Below are positions 8,419 through 16,687 of a DNA stretch of 64,000 bases, one piece after another. A program made the position numbers and the translations under genes. The stretch comes from Pontivivens marinum (GTDB lineage: Bacteria > Pseudomonadota > Alphaproteobacteria > Rhodobacterales > Rhodobacteraceae), in assembly GCF_900231835.1 (NCBI RefSeq), contig NZ_OCTN01000004.1:62001-126000 (forward strand), given 5' to 3'. Within the stretch, counting starts at the first letter, position 1. The number at the start of each line of letters is the position of its first letter. Under the pieces are notes generated by a model. That model was not told the DNA's origin, made no database searches, and saw only the letters and a list, made by a program, of their open reading frames with translations.

Positions 8419-9585
8419 ATGCTAACAGGTGTAGATGAGGACGTCTTTGCACAGCTGGTTTCCGCAGTAGACCGGTTTGCAAAGGAGCGGCTTATCCCTG
8501 CGGAACGGCAGGTTGAGGAAGATAAGGAAATTCCTGAGTCGATCATCGAGGAGATGAAAGAGATGGGTCTGTTCGGCCTGTCCACTCCTGAGGAATTCGG
8601 CGGAATCGGTGTTAGCGCCAGCCAGGAGGCCGTGCTGATCGAGACGCTGTGTTATGCCTCGCTGACCTTCCGGTCGCTGATCGGCACCAATGTCGGCATC
8701 GGCGCGCAGGGCATCGTGATGGACGGCACGCCCGAGCAAAAGGAACGCTGGTTGCACGGTATTGCCAGCGGCGACATCATGACCTCGTTCGCGCTGACCG
8801 AACCGGATAACGGCTCGGATGCGGCGGGTATCAAAACCTCGGCCCGTCGTGATGGTTCTGACTTTGTGATCAACGGCACCAAGCGGTTCATCACCAACGC
8901 ATCGCGCGCAAATGTGTTTACCGTTTTCGCCCGCACGGACCCTAGCAAGCCGGGCGCCGACGGCGTGACCGCCTTTATCGTTCCCGCCGATACGCCGGGC
9001 ATCACAGTGGCCAAGCCGGACCGTAAGCTGGGCCAGCATGGTACCAAAACATCCGACGTGATCTTTGACGATGTGCGCATTCCCGAGGGCGCAATTCTAG
9101 GCGGTCCTGAAAAGCTGAACCAAGGGTTCCGCACCGCGATGAAGGTTCTGGACCGTGGTCGCATCCACGTAAGCGCCATGGCCGTGGGGCAGGGCCAGCG
9201 CATTCTGGACGTGGCCACAGATTACGCGCTGGAGCGTAAGCAGTTCGGCAAACCGATTGGTGAGCATCAACTGGTGCAGGGCCTGCTGGCCGAGTGTCAG
9301 GCTGAGTTGCACGCCGCCCGCGCATTGGTTCGCGCCACGGCTGCGACCTTTGATAAGGAGGGCAAGGCGATCCTACAGGCGTCATGCTCGAAATATTTCT
9401 GCACCGAGGCTGTTGGGCGTATCGCGGATCGTGCCCTGCAAATCCATGGCGGTGCGGGCTACATGGCGGAATATGAGATTGAGCGTCTGTACCGCGATGT
9501 CCGCCTGCTGCGCATTTACGAGGGCACCAGCCAGATCCAGCAGTTGATCATCGCGCGCCGTACCTTGGCGGAGCGTGCAGCGTGA
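8419..9585 (+). CDS. Acyl-CoA dehydrogenase
   Basis: A 388-aa FAD-dependent enzyme that makes trans-2-enoyl-CoA from acyl-CoA and passes electrons to ETF. The family blocks are intact: FALTEPDNGSDAAG, the GFRTAMKVLDRGRI helix, CTEAVGRIADRALQIHGGAGYM, and the catalytic glutamate Glu368 in RIYEGTSQIQ. The start was chosen because GGAGGAG lies eight bases upstream; a longer open frame exists in front without one. It is the first gene of the operon running to 16687 and is divergent from IclR. The next gene starts inside its stop codon. The likely substrate is a medium or branched acyl-CoA; sequence alone does not settle it. Confidence 0.92.
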   Translation: MLTGVDEDVFAQLVSAVDRFAKERLIPAERQVEEDKEIPESIIEEMKEMGLFGLSTPEEFGGIGVSASQEAVLIETLCYASLTFRSLIGTNVGIGAQGIVMDGTPEQKERWLHGIASGDIMTSFALTEPDNGSDAAGIKTSARRDGSDFVINGTKRFITNASRANVFTVFARTDPSKPGADGVTAFIVPADTPGITVAKPDRKLGQHGTKTSDVIFDDVRIPEGAILGGPEKLNQGFRTAMKVLDRGRIHVSAMAVGQGQRILDVATDYALERKQFGKPIGEHQLVQGLLAECQAELHAARALVRATAATFDKEGKAILQASCSKYFCTEAVGRIADRALQIHGGAGYMAEYEIERLYRDVRLLRIYEGTSQIQQLIIARRTLAERAA

Positions 9586-10001
9586 GCGTGGATACACCGC
9601 GCGACGCCACGCAAATGCCGCCGCAATCGGCCTATTCGGCGCTGACGGGGATCGAGCTGATCTCCGTCACGCCTGAGGAAGTGATTTGCCGGATGCCGGT
9701 GACGGAGAAACTGACCAACCGGAACGGTGCGCTGCATGGCGGCGCGATCATGACGCTGGCCGATAATGCGGCGGGAACCTGCGCGTTCATCAACATCCCC
9801 GCTAGCAAATCGAACACCACAATCGAGAGTAAAACCAACTTTCTACGCGGTGTTCGTGTTGGCGATGTTGTGACCGCGCACTGCGTTCCGCTGCATAGCG
9901 GGCGCACGACCCATGTGCTGCAAACCACCATGACCCGTAGCGACGGGAAAACCGTAGCCGTTACGACCCAGACCCATCTGATCCTTGAATGGACGGATTG
10001 A
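9582..10001 (+). CDS. PaaI-type hotdog-fold acyl-CoA thioesterase
   Basis: A 139-aa protein with the PaaI/YbgC-like motif NRNGALHGGAIMTLADNAAG (45-64), where the His-Gly-Gly turn binds the thioester. It probably hydrolyses stalled acyl-CoA intermediates and frees CoA. It starts with GTG overlapping the dehydrogenase stop (GTGA), so the two are translationally coupled. The length is normal for the family. Confidence 0.85.
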   Translation: MSVDTPRDATQMPPQSAYSALTGIELISVTPEEVICRMPVTEKLTNRNGALHGGAIMTLADNAAGTCAFINIPASKSNTTIESKTNFLRGVRVGDVVTAHCVPLHSGRTTHVLQTTMTRSDGKTVAVTTQTHLILEWTD

Positions 10002-10010
10002 GAGGACACC

Positions 10011-10385
10011 ATGACAAACTCTGACATCAAAGGGCCACAGGCCACCTACGAAGAATTCCTCGCGCAGGGCCGCTTTATGATCCAGCGCGCGGCCAGCACC
10101 GGTGAGTTCGTTTTCTATCCCCGCGTGACAACCCCAACCGGCGCCACTGATCTGGATTGGGTTGAGGTCGGCGGCGGCGCAACCCTGCACGCAATCACCG
10201 TTAATCGGGGCCGGTCCGGTTCCACCAATGTCGCGCTGGTCGATCTGGATGAGGGCGCGCGGATGATGTCCACGCTACCCAATGTTGAAACCGCCCCGAT
10301 CGGCACGCGCCTGATCGCACGAATTGAAAATGACGGCGACGCCCCACGCGTAGTGTTCGATCTGGCCGAAGGAGATGCAGCATGA
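10011..10385 (+). CDS. DUF35 OB-fold protein lacking the zinc ribbon cysteines
   Basis: A 124-aa member of the DUF35 family, recognised by YEEFLAQGRFMIQRAASTGEFVFYPR near the N-terminus and by the OB-fold half. Family members are partners of thiolase-like proteins (for example ChsH2 with Ltp2 in steroid side-chain cleavage). The usual zinc ribbon reads roughly YPR-x-C-x2-C-GS; here the place is taken by FYPRVTTPTGATDLDWVEV, and the whole protein contains no cysteine. It must therefore fold without that zinc. It overlaps the thiolase-like gene by four bases, as expected for a complex. Confidence 0.82.
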   Translation: MTNSDIKGPQATYEEFLAQGRFMIQRAASTGEFVFYPRVTTPTGATDLDWVEVGGGATLHAITVNRGRSGSTNVALVDLDEGARMMSTLPNVETAPIGTRLIARIENDGDAPRVVFDLAEGDAA

Positions 10386-11536
10386 GCGGTAACAGTATGC
10401 GCGGAAAATCCGCAATCGTAGGCATGGCAACCGCTGGCATTGGCGAGGCGCACGGCTTCTCAGCGATGGAACTGTTGGGGCAGGCGGCTGTTGCGGCTGT
10501 TGCGGATGCTGGTTTGAAATTGCAGGACGTTGATGCGGTTTTCGCGGCGACCAGCTCGCACGCTTTTCCAACGATGAGTGTTGTTGAATATCTGGGACTA
10601 AAGCCGAAATTCTTTGATGGCACCAATGTTGGCGGCTCCAGTTTCGAGCTGCACCTGTTGCAGGCAACCATGGCGCTTGAGGCAGGTTTGTGCGACGTCG
10701 CGCTGGTCTGCTACGGCTCGAACCAGCGCACGGCGGGCGGGCGGCTTGTTTCGATGAGCGAGCCGCAATGGCACGAGACTCCCTATAAGCCACGCCACCC
10801 GATCACGGCATATGGTTTGGCGGCCAGCCGTCACATGCACCAATATGGCACGACGCGCGAACAATTGGCCGATGTTGCGTTGGCTGCGCGGGGCTGGGCG
10901 AACCTGAACCCCGATGCCTTCGCCCGTGGCCCGTTGACCAAGGATGAGGTCCTGTCAGCACGCATGATCTCCGACCCATTGACCAAGGCGGATTGCTGTC
11001 TGGTAACGGACGGCGCGGCGGCGGTTATCCTGACCCGTGCGGACCGTGCAAAGGATCTGCATGCAAAACCGGTTTACTTCATGGGCGCAGGTGCTGCGAA
11101 CTATCACCGTTCCATCGTGGAAATGCCTGACCTGACCACGACTGCCGCTGCGGATAGCGGACCACGTGCGCTGGAAATGGCGGGTATCAAGCTCGGCGAT
11201 CTGGATCTGGCGATGCTGTATGATGCATTTACGATCAACACGATCCTGTTCCTTGAGGATTTGGGCTTCTGCCCCAAGGGCGAGGGCGGACGTTTTGTCG
11301 AGGATGGCCGCATCGCACCGGGCGGGGAGCTGGCGGTAAACACCAATGGTGGCGGCCTGTCCTGTGTGCATCCGGGCATGTACGGCCTGTTCCTGATTGC
11401 GGAGGCGGTGGAGCAAATTCGCGGCACTGCTGGCGCACGTCAGATCGCGGATTGCAACCTTGCCCTGTGCCACGGCAATGGCGGCACCTTGTCCAGTCAG
11501 TGCACGGCTATTCTGGGGTCGGAGGCCACGCTGTGA
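10382..11536 (+). CDS. Thiolase-like (SCP-x/Ltp-type) protein without the nucleophilic Cys
   Basis: A 384-aa thiolase-fold protein. The position where thiolases carry the acylated Cys (usually N-x-x-C-x-S-G) reads DGTNVGGSSFELHLLQA (about 79-95), with Gly/Ser and no Cys. The second thiolase region (NTNGGGLSCVHPGMYG) and the late HGNGG turn are present. With the preceding DUF35 gene this matches the Ltp2-ChsH2 arrangement, where such proteins work as retro-aldolases releasing a short acyl-CoA from a beta-hydroxyacyl-CoA rather than as thiolases. Start ATGA overlaps the DUF35 stop; its own stop overlaps the next GTG start. Confidence 0.85.
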   Translation: MSGNSMRGKSAIVGMATAGIGEAHGFSAMELLGQAAVAAVADAGLKLQDVDAVFAATSSHAFPTMSVVEYLGLKPKFFDGTNVGGSSFELHLLQATMALEAGLCDVALVCYGSNQRTAGGRLVSMSEPQWHETPYKPRHPITAYGLAASRHMHQYGTTREQLADVALAARGWANLNPDAFARGPLTKDEVLSARMISDPLTKADCCLVTDGAAAVILTRADRAKDLHAKPVYFMGAGAANYHRSIVEMPDLTTTAAADSGPRALEMAGIKLGDLDLAMLYDAFTINTILFLEDLGFCPKGEGGRFVEDGRIAPGGELAVNTNGGGLSCVHPGMYGLFLIAEAVEQIRGTAGARQIADCNLALCHGNGGTLSSQCTAILGSEATL

Positions 11537-13614
11537 CCGATCTAGGCCATGTAGACGGGCTGCTCGCACCGCGTTCCGTTGCGATTATCGGCGCATCCGA
11601 AGATGTGACACGCATCGGCGGGCGCCCCATCGCGGCAATGCTAAAGGCAGGATATAAGGGAGATATCCTGCCGGTGAACCCGAAACGTGACAGTGTTCAG
11701 GGGCTTGCCTGCTATGCCAGTGTTGATGACCTGCCCATGGCGCCAGATGCTGCCCTGATTGCGGTTCCGGCCAAGCTGGTGCCCCAAACGATTGAGGCAC
11801 TGGGCCGTAAGGGATGCAAAGCCGCCACGCTGTTTTCCGCCGGTTTCGCGGAGATGGGCGCGGAGGGTGAGGCAGCACAACGTGAACTGGTCGCCCTCGC
11901 CGGTTCCTATGGAATGCGATTGCTGGGGCCGAATACGTTGGGCGTTTATAACGTCGATATCGGCTATTACGGCTCGTTCTCGTCGTCATTGGATACGGGT
12001 TTTCCGCTGGCAGGGAATATCGGCATTGCCAGCCAATCCGGTGCATTCGGTGCGCATCTGGGCGCTTTGGCGCGGGATCGCGGGCTGGGTTCATCCATCC
12101 TGATGACCACGGGCAACGAGGCGGATATCACTGTCGCTGATGCGATTGCATGGATGGCGCAGAACGACGCAACGGACGTGATTTGCACATATATGGAGGC
12201 GGTGAACGACGCGCCTGCCTTGCTGCGGGCGCTGGATGCGGCGCGTGCGGCGGGTAAGCCTGTGATCGCGCTGAAATCCGGTCGTTCGGTTGTGGGCGCG
12301 GCTGCGGCTGCGTCGCATACGGCCTCGCTAACCGGTGATGCAGTTGTCGCTGATGCCGTGCTGACGGCCCATGGCGCGATCATCGTGCGGGATCCAGAAA
12401 CCATGCTGGATATCGCCTATGTCGCGTCCAAGAAGATTTTCCCGAAACAAAACTCCCTTGGCGTAATTACCGTCAGCGGTGGTGCAGGGATCGTCATCAG
12501 TGATGAGGCGGAACGGATCGGTTTCCCAATGCCGCCCATGCCAGATGAGGCGCAGGCACACTTGAACGAGGTACTGCCCTATGGCTCCCCCGTTAACCCG
12601 CTGGATTGTACGGCGCAGGCGCTGAACGATCCATCCTTGCTGGAGGTGTTTACCCGCGCGGCATTGCAGGATGGTGGCTATGGCGCGGTGCTGTGCTTCT
12701 TTACCTATGTGGCGGGCAGTCCCGCGATGTCCGATACGATCATGCAGGCGATGACACCTTTGCGCGCCGCCTATCCCGATAGAATCATTGCCTTTGTTGC
12801 CCTAGGCGCGCCGGAGGTGCTGCGTAGTTATGACGATCAGGGCATCCTGATTTTCAACGATCCCTGCCGTGCGACCCGTGCAATTCATGCAATTTGCTCG
12901 ATGCGGGATGCGGTTAACGTGACAGCACCAGACGTCACGCCATTGACCCTGCCGGACCACACACCGGATGAGGCGACGGCCAAGGAAATCCTGGCGCAAT
13001 CGGGCATCCTGTCCGCGCCGGAGCAAGCCGTGCAAAGCATCGAGGACGCGGTCGCCGCCGCTGACAGCTTTGGCTATCCGGTGGTGATGAAAATCCTGTC
13101 GCCGGACATTCTGCACAAATCCGATATCGGCGCAGTGAAGCTGAATCTGGACGATGAAGGGGCCGTGCGCTTGGCCTATGCGGAGATTCTAGGTGCTGCG
13201 TCTCGACATGCGCCGGACGCGCATATCAGCGGTATCCTCGTGGCAAAACAGCTTAGCGGTGGTGTGGAATGCCTGATGGGGATCAATCGCGATCCGGCCT
13301 TTGGCCCGATGGCGGTGTTCGGTCTGGGCGGCATTTTCGTGGAGCTGCTGAACGATGTGGCAGTGCGCGAATGCCCGTTTGATACGGTGGCGGCGCACGA
13401 AATGATCTCCTCCATCCGTGGCGCGGCCATTCTAAAGGGCGCGCGCGGGCAGGCCCCCGTGGACATGGATGCACTGGCGGAAATGCTGTCACGCCTGTCG
13501 ATCTTTGCCGCTGGCGCGGGGGAGCGTTTGACCTCGGTCGATTTGAACCCCGTGCTTGCCCTGCCGCAAGGCGCCTATGCGCTGGACGCGGTTATCGAAG
13601 TGAAGGAGCTCTGA
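11533..13614 (+). CDS. ADP-forming acyl-CoA synthetase (NDP-forming acid-CoA ligase)
   Basis: A 693-aa enzyme that activates a carboxylic acid with ATP and CoA, giving ADP and phosphate. In order: a CoA-binding Rossmann domain (about 10-135), succinyl-CoA-ligase-like domains (150-440) with the probable phospho-histidine His262 in ASHTASLTGD, and an ATP-grasp domain (470-690; GYPVVMKILSPDILHKSDIGAVKLNL). This is the fused alpha-beta form. Translation probably starts at the GTG overlapping the thiolase stop, giving the usual length. It is the only acid-activating ligase in the operon and so probably makes the entry acyl-CoA. Confidence 0.9.
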   Translation: MTDLGHVDGLLAPRSVAIIGASEDVTRIGGRPIAAMLKAGYKGDILPVNPKRDSVQGLACYASVDDLPMAPDAALIAVPAKLVPQTIEALGRKGCKAATLFSAGFAEMGAEGEAAQRELVALAGSYGMRLLGPNTLGVYNVDIGYYGSFSSSLDTGFPLAGNIGIASQSGAFGAHLGALARDRGLGSSILMTTGNEADITVADAIAWMAQNDATDVICTYMEAVNDAPALLRALDAARAAGKPVIALKSGRSVVGAAAAASHTASLTGDAVVADAVLTAHGAIIVRDPETMLDIAYVASKKIFPKQNSLGVITVSGGAGIVISDEAERIGFPMPPMPDEAQAHLNEVLPYGSPVNPLDCTAQALNDPSLLEVFTRAALQDGGYGAVLCFFTYVAGSPAMSDTIMQAMTPLRAAYPDRIIAFVALGAPEVLRSYDDQGILIFNDPCRATRAIHAICSMRDAVNVTAPDVTPLTLPDHTPDEATAKEILAQSGILSAPEQAVQSIEDAVAAADSFGYPVVMKILSPDILHKSDIGAVKLNLDDEGAVRLAYAEILGAASRHAPDAHISGILVAKQLSGGVECLMGINRDPAFGPMAVFGLGGIFVELLNDVAVRECPFDTVAAHEMISSIRGAAILKGARGQAPVDMDALAEMLSRLSIFAAGAGERLTSVDLNPVLALPQGAYALDAVIEVKEL

Positions 13615-13615
13615 C

Positions 13616-14482
13616 ATGGCGATCAATTATGACCACCTGATGGGGTACGACATTCCAGAGGTTGTGCAGAGTTATGGCGAACGGGATGTCGCGCAATACG
13701 GCCTGTCAATCGGCATGGGGCAGGACCCTATGGACCTGCAACAACTGCCCTATGTCGGCGGTGTGCAGGGCGATATCCGCGCGATGCCTGCAATGGCCAA
13801 CGTGCTGGGTCATCCCGGATTTTGGCTGGGCAACCCCGATACCGGCGTGGATGCATTGCGTCTGGTGCATGGTGAGCAGGGGATGACGATCCACAAGCCC
13901 CTACCTGCCGAGGGGACAATTCGCGCCAAAACGCGGGTCGTCGGCCTGATTGATAAGGGCGAGGGCAAGGGCACGTTGCTCTATTCCGAAAAGGCAATTC
14001 ATGATGCGGCCAGCGGCGACCTACTGGCCACATGTCGCGGCACGACCTTCCTGCGGGGCGATGGTGGTTTTGGCGGCCCGACCGGTCCGGCCAAGGTGCC
14101 GCATCAATTGCCCGATACCGAACCCGACCATGTGTTCCAGACGCAAACCCGTCCTGAGCAAGCGCTGCTATACCGTTGGAATGGCGACACAAATCCGTTG
14201 CATCTGGACCCTAGGGTTGCGCAAAAGGCAGGGTTCGAACGGCCCATCCTGCACGGGCTTTGCAGTTTTGGCTGTGCGGCACATGCGTTGCTGGCGGTGC
14301 TATGTGATTACGACGCGACCCGATTTGGATCGCTGGACGGGCGCTTTACCGCGCATGTTTTCCCGGGTGAGACATTGCGCACTGAGATTTGGGATGACGG
14401 CTCGTTCCGCATGCATGTGGTGCAGCGGGATAAGGTCGCCATCGGTAACGGTATTTTCCGCTTTCGTGAGGATTTGAAATGA
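13616..14482 (+). CDS. MaoC-type (R)-specific 2-enoyl-CoA hydratase (MFE-2 hydratase-like)
   Basis: A 288-aa double-hotdog protein. The C-terminal half carries the hydratase-2 signature YRWNGDTNPLHLDPRVAQKAGF followed by PILHGLCSFG, with likely catalytic Asp191 and His196 and supporting Asn193. The expected reaction is hydration of trans-2-enoyl-CoA to (3R)-hydroxyacyl-CoA, matching the SDR dehydrogenase at 6594-7514. The start is one base after the synthetase stop, and ATGA overlaps the next gene. Confidence 0.9.
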   Translation: MAINYDHLMGYDIPEVVQSYGERDVAQYGLSIGMGQDPMDLQQLPYVGGVQGDIRAMPAMANVLGHPGFWLGNPDTGVDALRLVHGEQGMTIHKPLPAEGTIRAKTRVVGLIDKGEGKGTLLYSEKAIHDAASGDLLATCRGTTFLRGDGGFGGPTGPAKVPHQLPDTEPDHVFQTQTRPEQALLYRWNGDTNPLHLDPRVAQKAGFERPILHGLCSFGCAAHALLAVLCDYDATRFGSLDGRFTAHVFPGETLRTEIWDDGSFRMHVVQRDKVAIGNGIFRFREDLK

Positions 14483-15240
14483 GTGTTTCGACAGAACTGC
14501 GCGATGACGGCCTGATGATCATCACGCTGGATATGCCGGATCGGCGCAATCCCGTGGGCCATGAGGCGCGCAAGGCAATCGTGGCGGCGCTATCACAGGC
14601 GGAGGGCGACGACGCGGTGAAGGGCGTGGTGCTAACCGGCGCGGGCGGGCACTTCTCCGTCGGTGGCGATATTCGCGATCAGCGGGACCGGTCCGTGGCA
14701 GAACAGCGTGAGCGGTTTGGCACGGTCAAGGATATGGTCACGCGGATGGTCCGCTTCTCAAAGCCGCTGGTTTCCGCGGTTGAGGGATGGGCCGCTGGCG
14801 GCGGTTTCGCACTGGCGCTGGCGTGCCCAACGGTGGTGGCGGCGCAGGATGCGAAATTCATCGCCAGCTTTACCAAGGTAGGTCTGATCCCCGATATGGG
14901 CCTGCTCGCCACATTGCCAGCCCGCATCGGGGCAGGGCGCGCACGGCGGATCATCATGACCAACCGCCCCGTTGATGCGGCGGAGGCCCTTAGCACCGGC
15001 ATCATTGATGAGCTGGCCGAAACCGGAACCGCACTGGAAACCGCCTGTAAAATCGCGTTGGTCGAGGCCGCAGGCGCGCCATTGCCACGCCACTTCATCA
15101 ACGACTGGTTCGCGCGGGATGTTGATGCTGCGCTGGATTACGAGCGTGCCTTGCAGCCGATTCTGCTCAACAGTGCTGATGCAGCCGAGGGCCGCGCGGC
15201 TTTCTTTGAAAAGCGCACACCGACCTATCTGGGCCGTTAA
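14479..15240 (+). CDS. Enoyl-CoA hydratase/isomerase family protein, PaaG-like isomerase pattern
   Basis: A 253-aa crotonase-fold protein with the oxyanion-hole segments HFSVGGDI (58-65) and AAGGGFALALAC (105-116). The two glutamates of classical hydratases are missing: Ala111 and Phe131 stand where I would place Glu144 and Glu164 of rat hydratase. An aspartate is present in VGLIPDMG (Asp139), as in PaaG-type isomerases. I therefore favour double-bond isomerisation (for example delta3 to delta2) over hydration, which the MaoC protein upstream can do. It overlaps that gene by four bases. Confidence 0.82.
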   Translation: MSVSTELRDDGLMIITLDMPDRRNPVGHEARKAIVAALSQAEGDDAVKGVVLTGAGGHFSVGGDIRDQRDRSVAEQRERFGTVKDMVTRMVRFSKPLVSAVEGWAAGGGFALALACPTVVAAQDAKFIASFTKVGLIPDMGLLATLPARIGAGRARRIIMTNRPVDAAEALSTGIIDELAETGTALETACKIALVEAAGAPLPRHFINDWFARDVDAALDYERALQPILLNSADAAEGRAAFFEKRTPTYLGR

Positions 15241-15256
15241 CCCGTCGCGAGGACAA

Positions 15257-16687
15257 ATGCCTGATACGACCGTCGCCGAAGCTGCGCCAACAACCCTGAC
15301 ATTAATCCGTCGGGGCCTGATGTCTGTTGTCATGATCTCCGCAATCTTGCTGGTTTTCGTGACCTCGGATTGGTTGATCCTGGGCGCATCATGCGCACTG
15401 GCGCTGTTTTTGGTGCTGGGCTGGCGGCGGTTCGGTGTCGGAACTTGGGTGCCGGTATTGCTATCTGTCGGCATCCTCGCTGTGGCGGTGCAGCAGGGCG
15501 TTGAGGGGGCTGTTCTATTAGAGGCTCTCGGGCGGATGCTGTTTCTGTCTGCGTTGATTGCGGTTCTGGGCACGTTACGTTCCGCCGCATCAATGGCGCC
15601 GGAGGTCGCGCAGGCAGGTGCCTTTCTAACCGGTCAACCGGCCTCGCGTCGCTATATCGCGCTGAACACAGGCGGGCACCTGTTTGGCGTTTTGATCAAT
15701 TTCGGGGGCCTCGCCCTGTTGCTGGACATGGCCACTCGCGCCATGAAAAGCGAGGCGAGCATGCAGCTATCGCCTGAGCTGCGTGAGGTGAAGCTGAAGC
15801 GGATGTCGCTGGCCATTGTGCGCGGGTTCGGGATGATCTCGCTCTGGTCGCCGCTTGGCTTTGCGACGAATGCGATCCTGATCACGCTGCCGGGCATTAG
15901 CTATGTGGAGTTCGGCCCGCTAGGTTTTGCCATGTCGCTGGTCTTTGTTGCGGTCGGCTGGGGCTATGATCAGATTGAGCGTTGGCGGCTGGGCACCACC
16001 GCCACCGCACGGCCCAGTCCACCGGTTGGCGCATGGAAGGGGGCGGTAATCCTGCTGGTGCATGTCGTAGTGCTGGGCGCGTCGGTCTTTATTCTGCATG
16101 AAGTTACGCCGCTTAGCTTTCAGCAGGGTTTGATCCTCGTCGTGCCAACATATGCGTTGCTATGGGCCGCTGGCAGCAGGCGTTCCGCGCCCATTTCGGC
16201 AATCCGTCAGGCGCTAGCCACCACGGTCAACCGCTTGCCCAACTCCGCAGGGGAAATTGGCGTATTCGCTGCTGCTGGTTTCCTGTCAGTGATGCTGTTG
16301 GCGCTGATCCCCGTTGACGTTTTGCGCATGTATATTGCGGATCTTGGATTGGGGCCGATATCGCTGGCGCTGGGGCTGTCCCTATCGATCGTGTTTTTCG
16401 CAATGCTGGGCATCAACCCGATTGTGACCGCATCCGTTATGGGGGCAATCGTGTCGCAACTGGCAGTGCCGGGGCTGAGTAACACGGCAATCGCGTTGGC
16501 CATTACCGGCGGATGGACCGCGGTGATCGGGCTGTCGCCCTTTATCACCACGATCATCCTGTGTTCCGGCATTATCGAGCGTCCGGTCTGGCGGATCGGC
16601 CTGATCTGGAATGGCATGTACTGCCTGACGATCCTACTGATCTGGTTTGCAATGCTAACCGGCCTGATGCTGAGTGGTTTGATTTGA
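15257..16687 (+). CDS. Polytopic membrane protein, unclassified transporter-like
   Basis: I cannot assign a family. This 476-aa protein has about 11-12 predicted membrane helices in two halves, separated by a polar stretch near 235-260. Each half has a similar Gly/Asn-rich dip (GFATNAILITLPGIS; LGINPIVTASVMGAI; then GLSPFITTIILCSG), reminiscent of ion-transporter-superfamily carriers. As last gene of the acyl-CoA operon it could import the acid activated by the synthetase. The ATG is preceded by GAGGACAA; an open frame continues upstream but lies inside the previous gene. Its 3' end overlaps the opposing CoA-transferase gene by 33 bases. Confidence 0.75.
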   Translation: MPDTTVAEAAPTTLTLIRRGLMSVVMISAILLVFVTSDWLILGASCALALFLVLGWRRFGVGTWVPVLLSVGILAVAVQQGVEGAVLLEALGRMLFLSALIAVLGTLRSAASMAPEVAQAGAFLTGQPASRRYIALNTGGHLFGVLINFGGLALLLDMATRAMKSEASMQLSPELREVKLKRMSLAIVRGFGMISLWSPLGFATNAILITLPGISYVEFGPLGFAMSLVFVAVGWGYDQIERWRLGTTATARPSPPVGAWKGAVILLVHVVVLGASVFILHEVTPLSFQQGLILVVPTYALLWAAGSRRSAPISAIRQALATTVNRLPNSAGEIGVFAAAGFLSVMLLALIPVDVLRMYIADLGLGPISLALGLSLSIVFFAMLGINPIVTASVMGAIVSQLAVPGLSNTAIALAITGGWTAVIGLSPFITTIILCSGIIERPVWRIGLIWNGMYCLTILLIWFAMLTGLMLSGLI

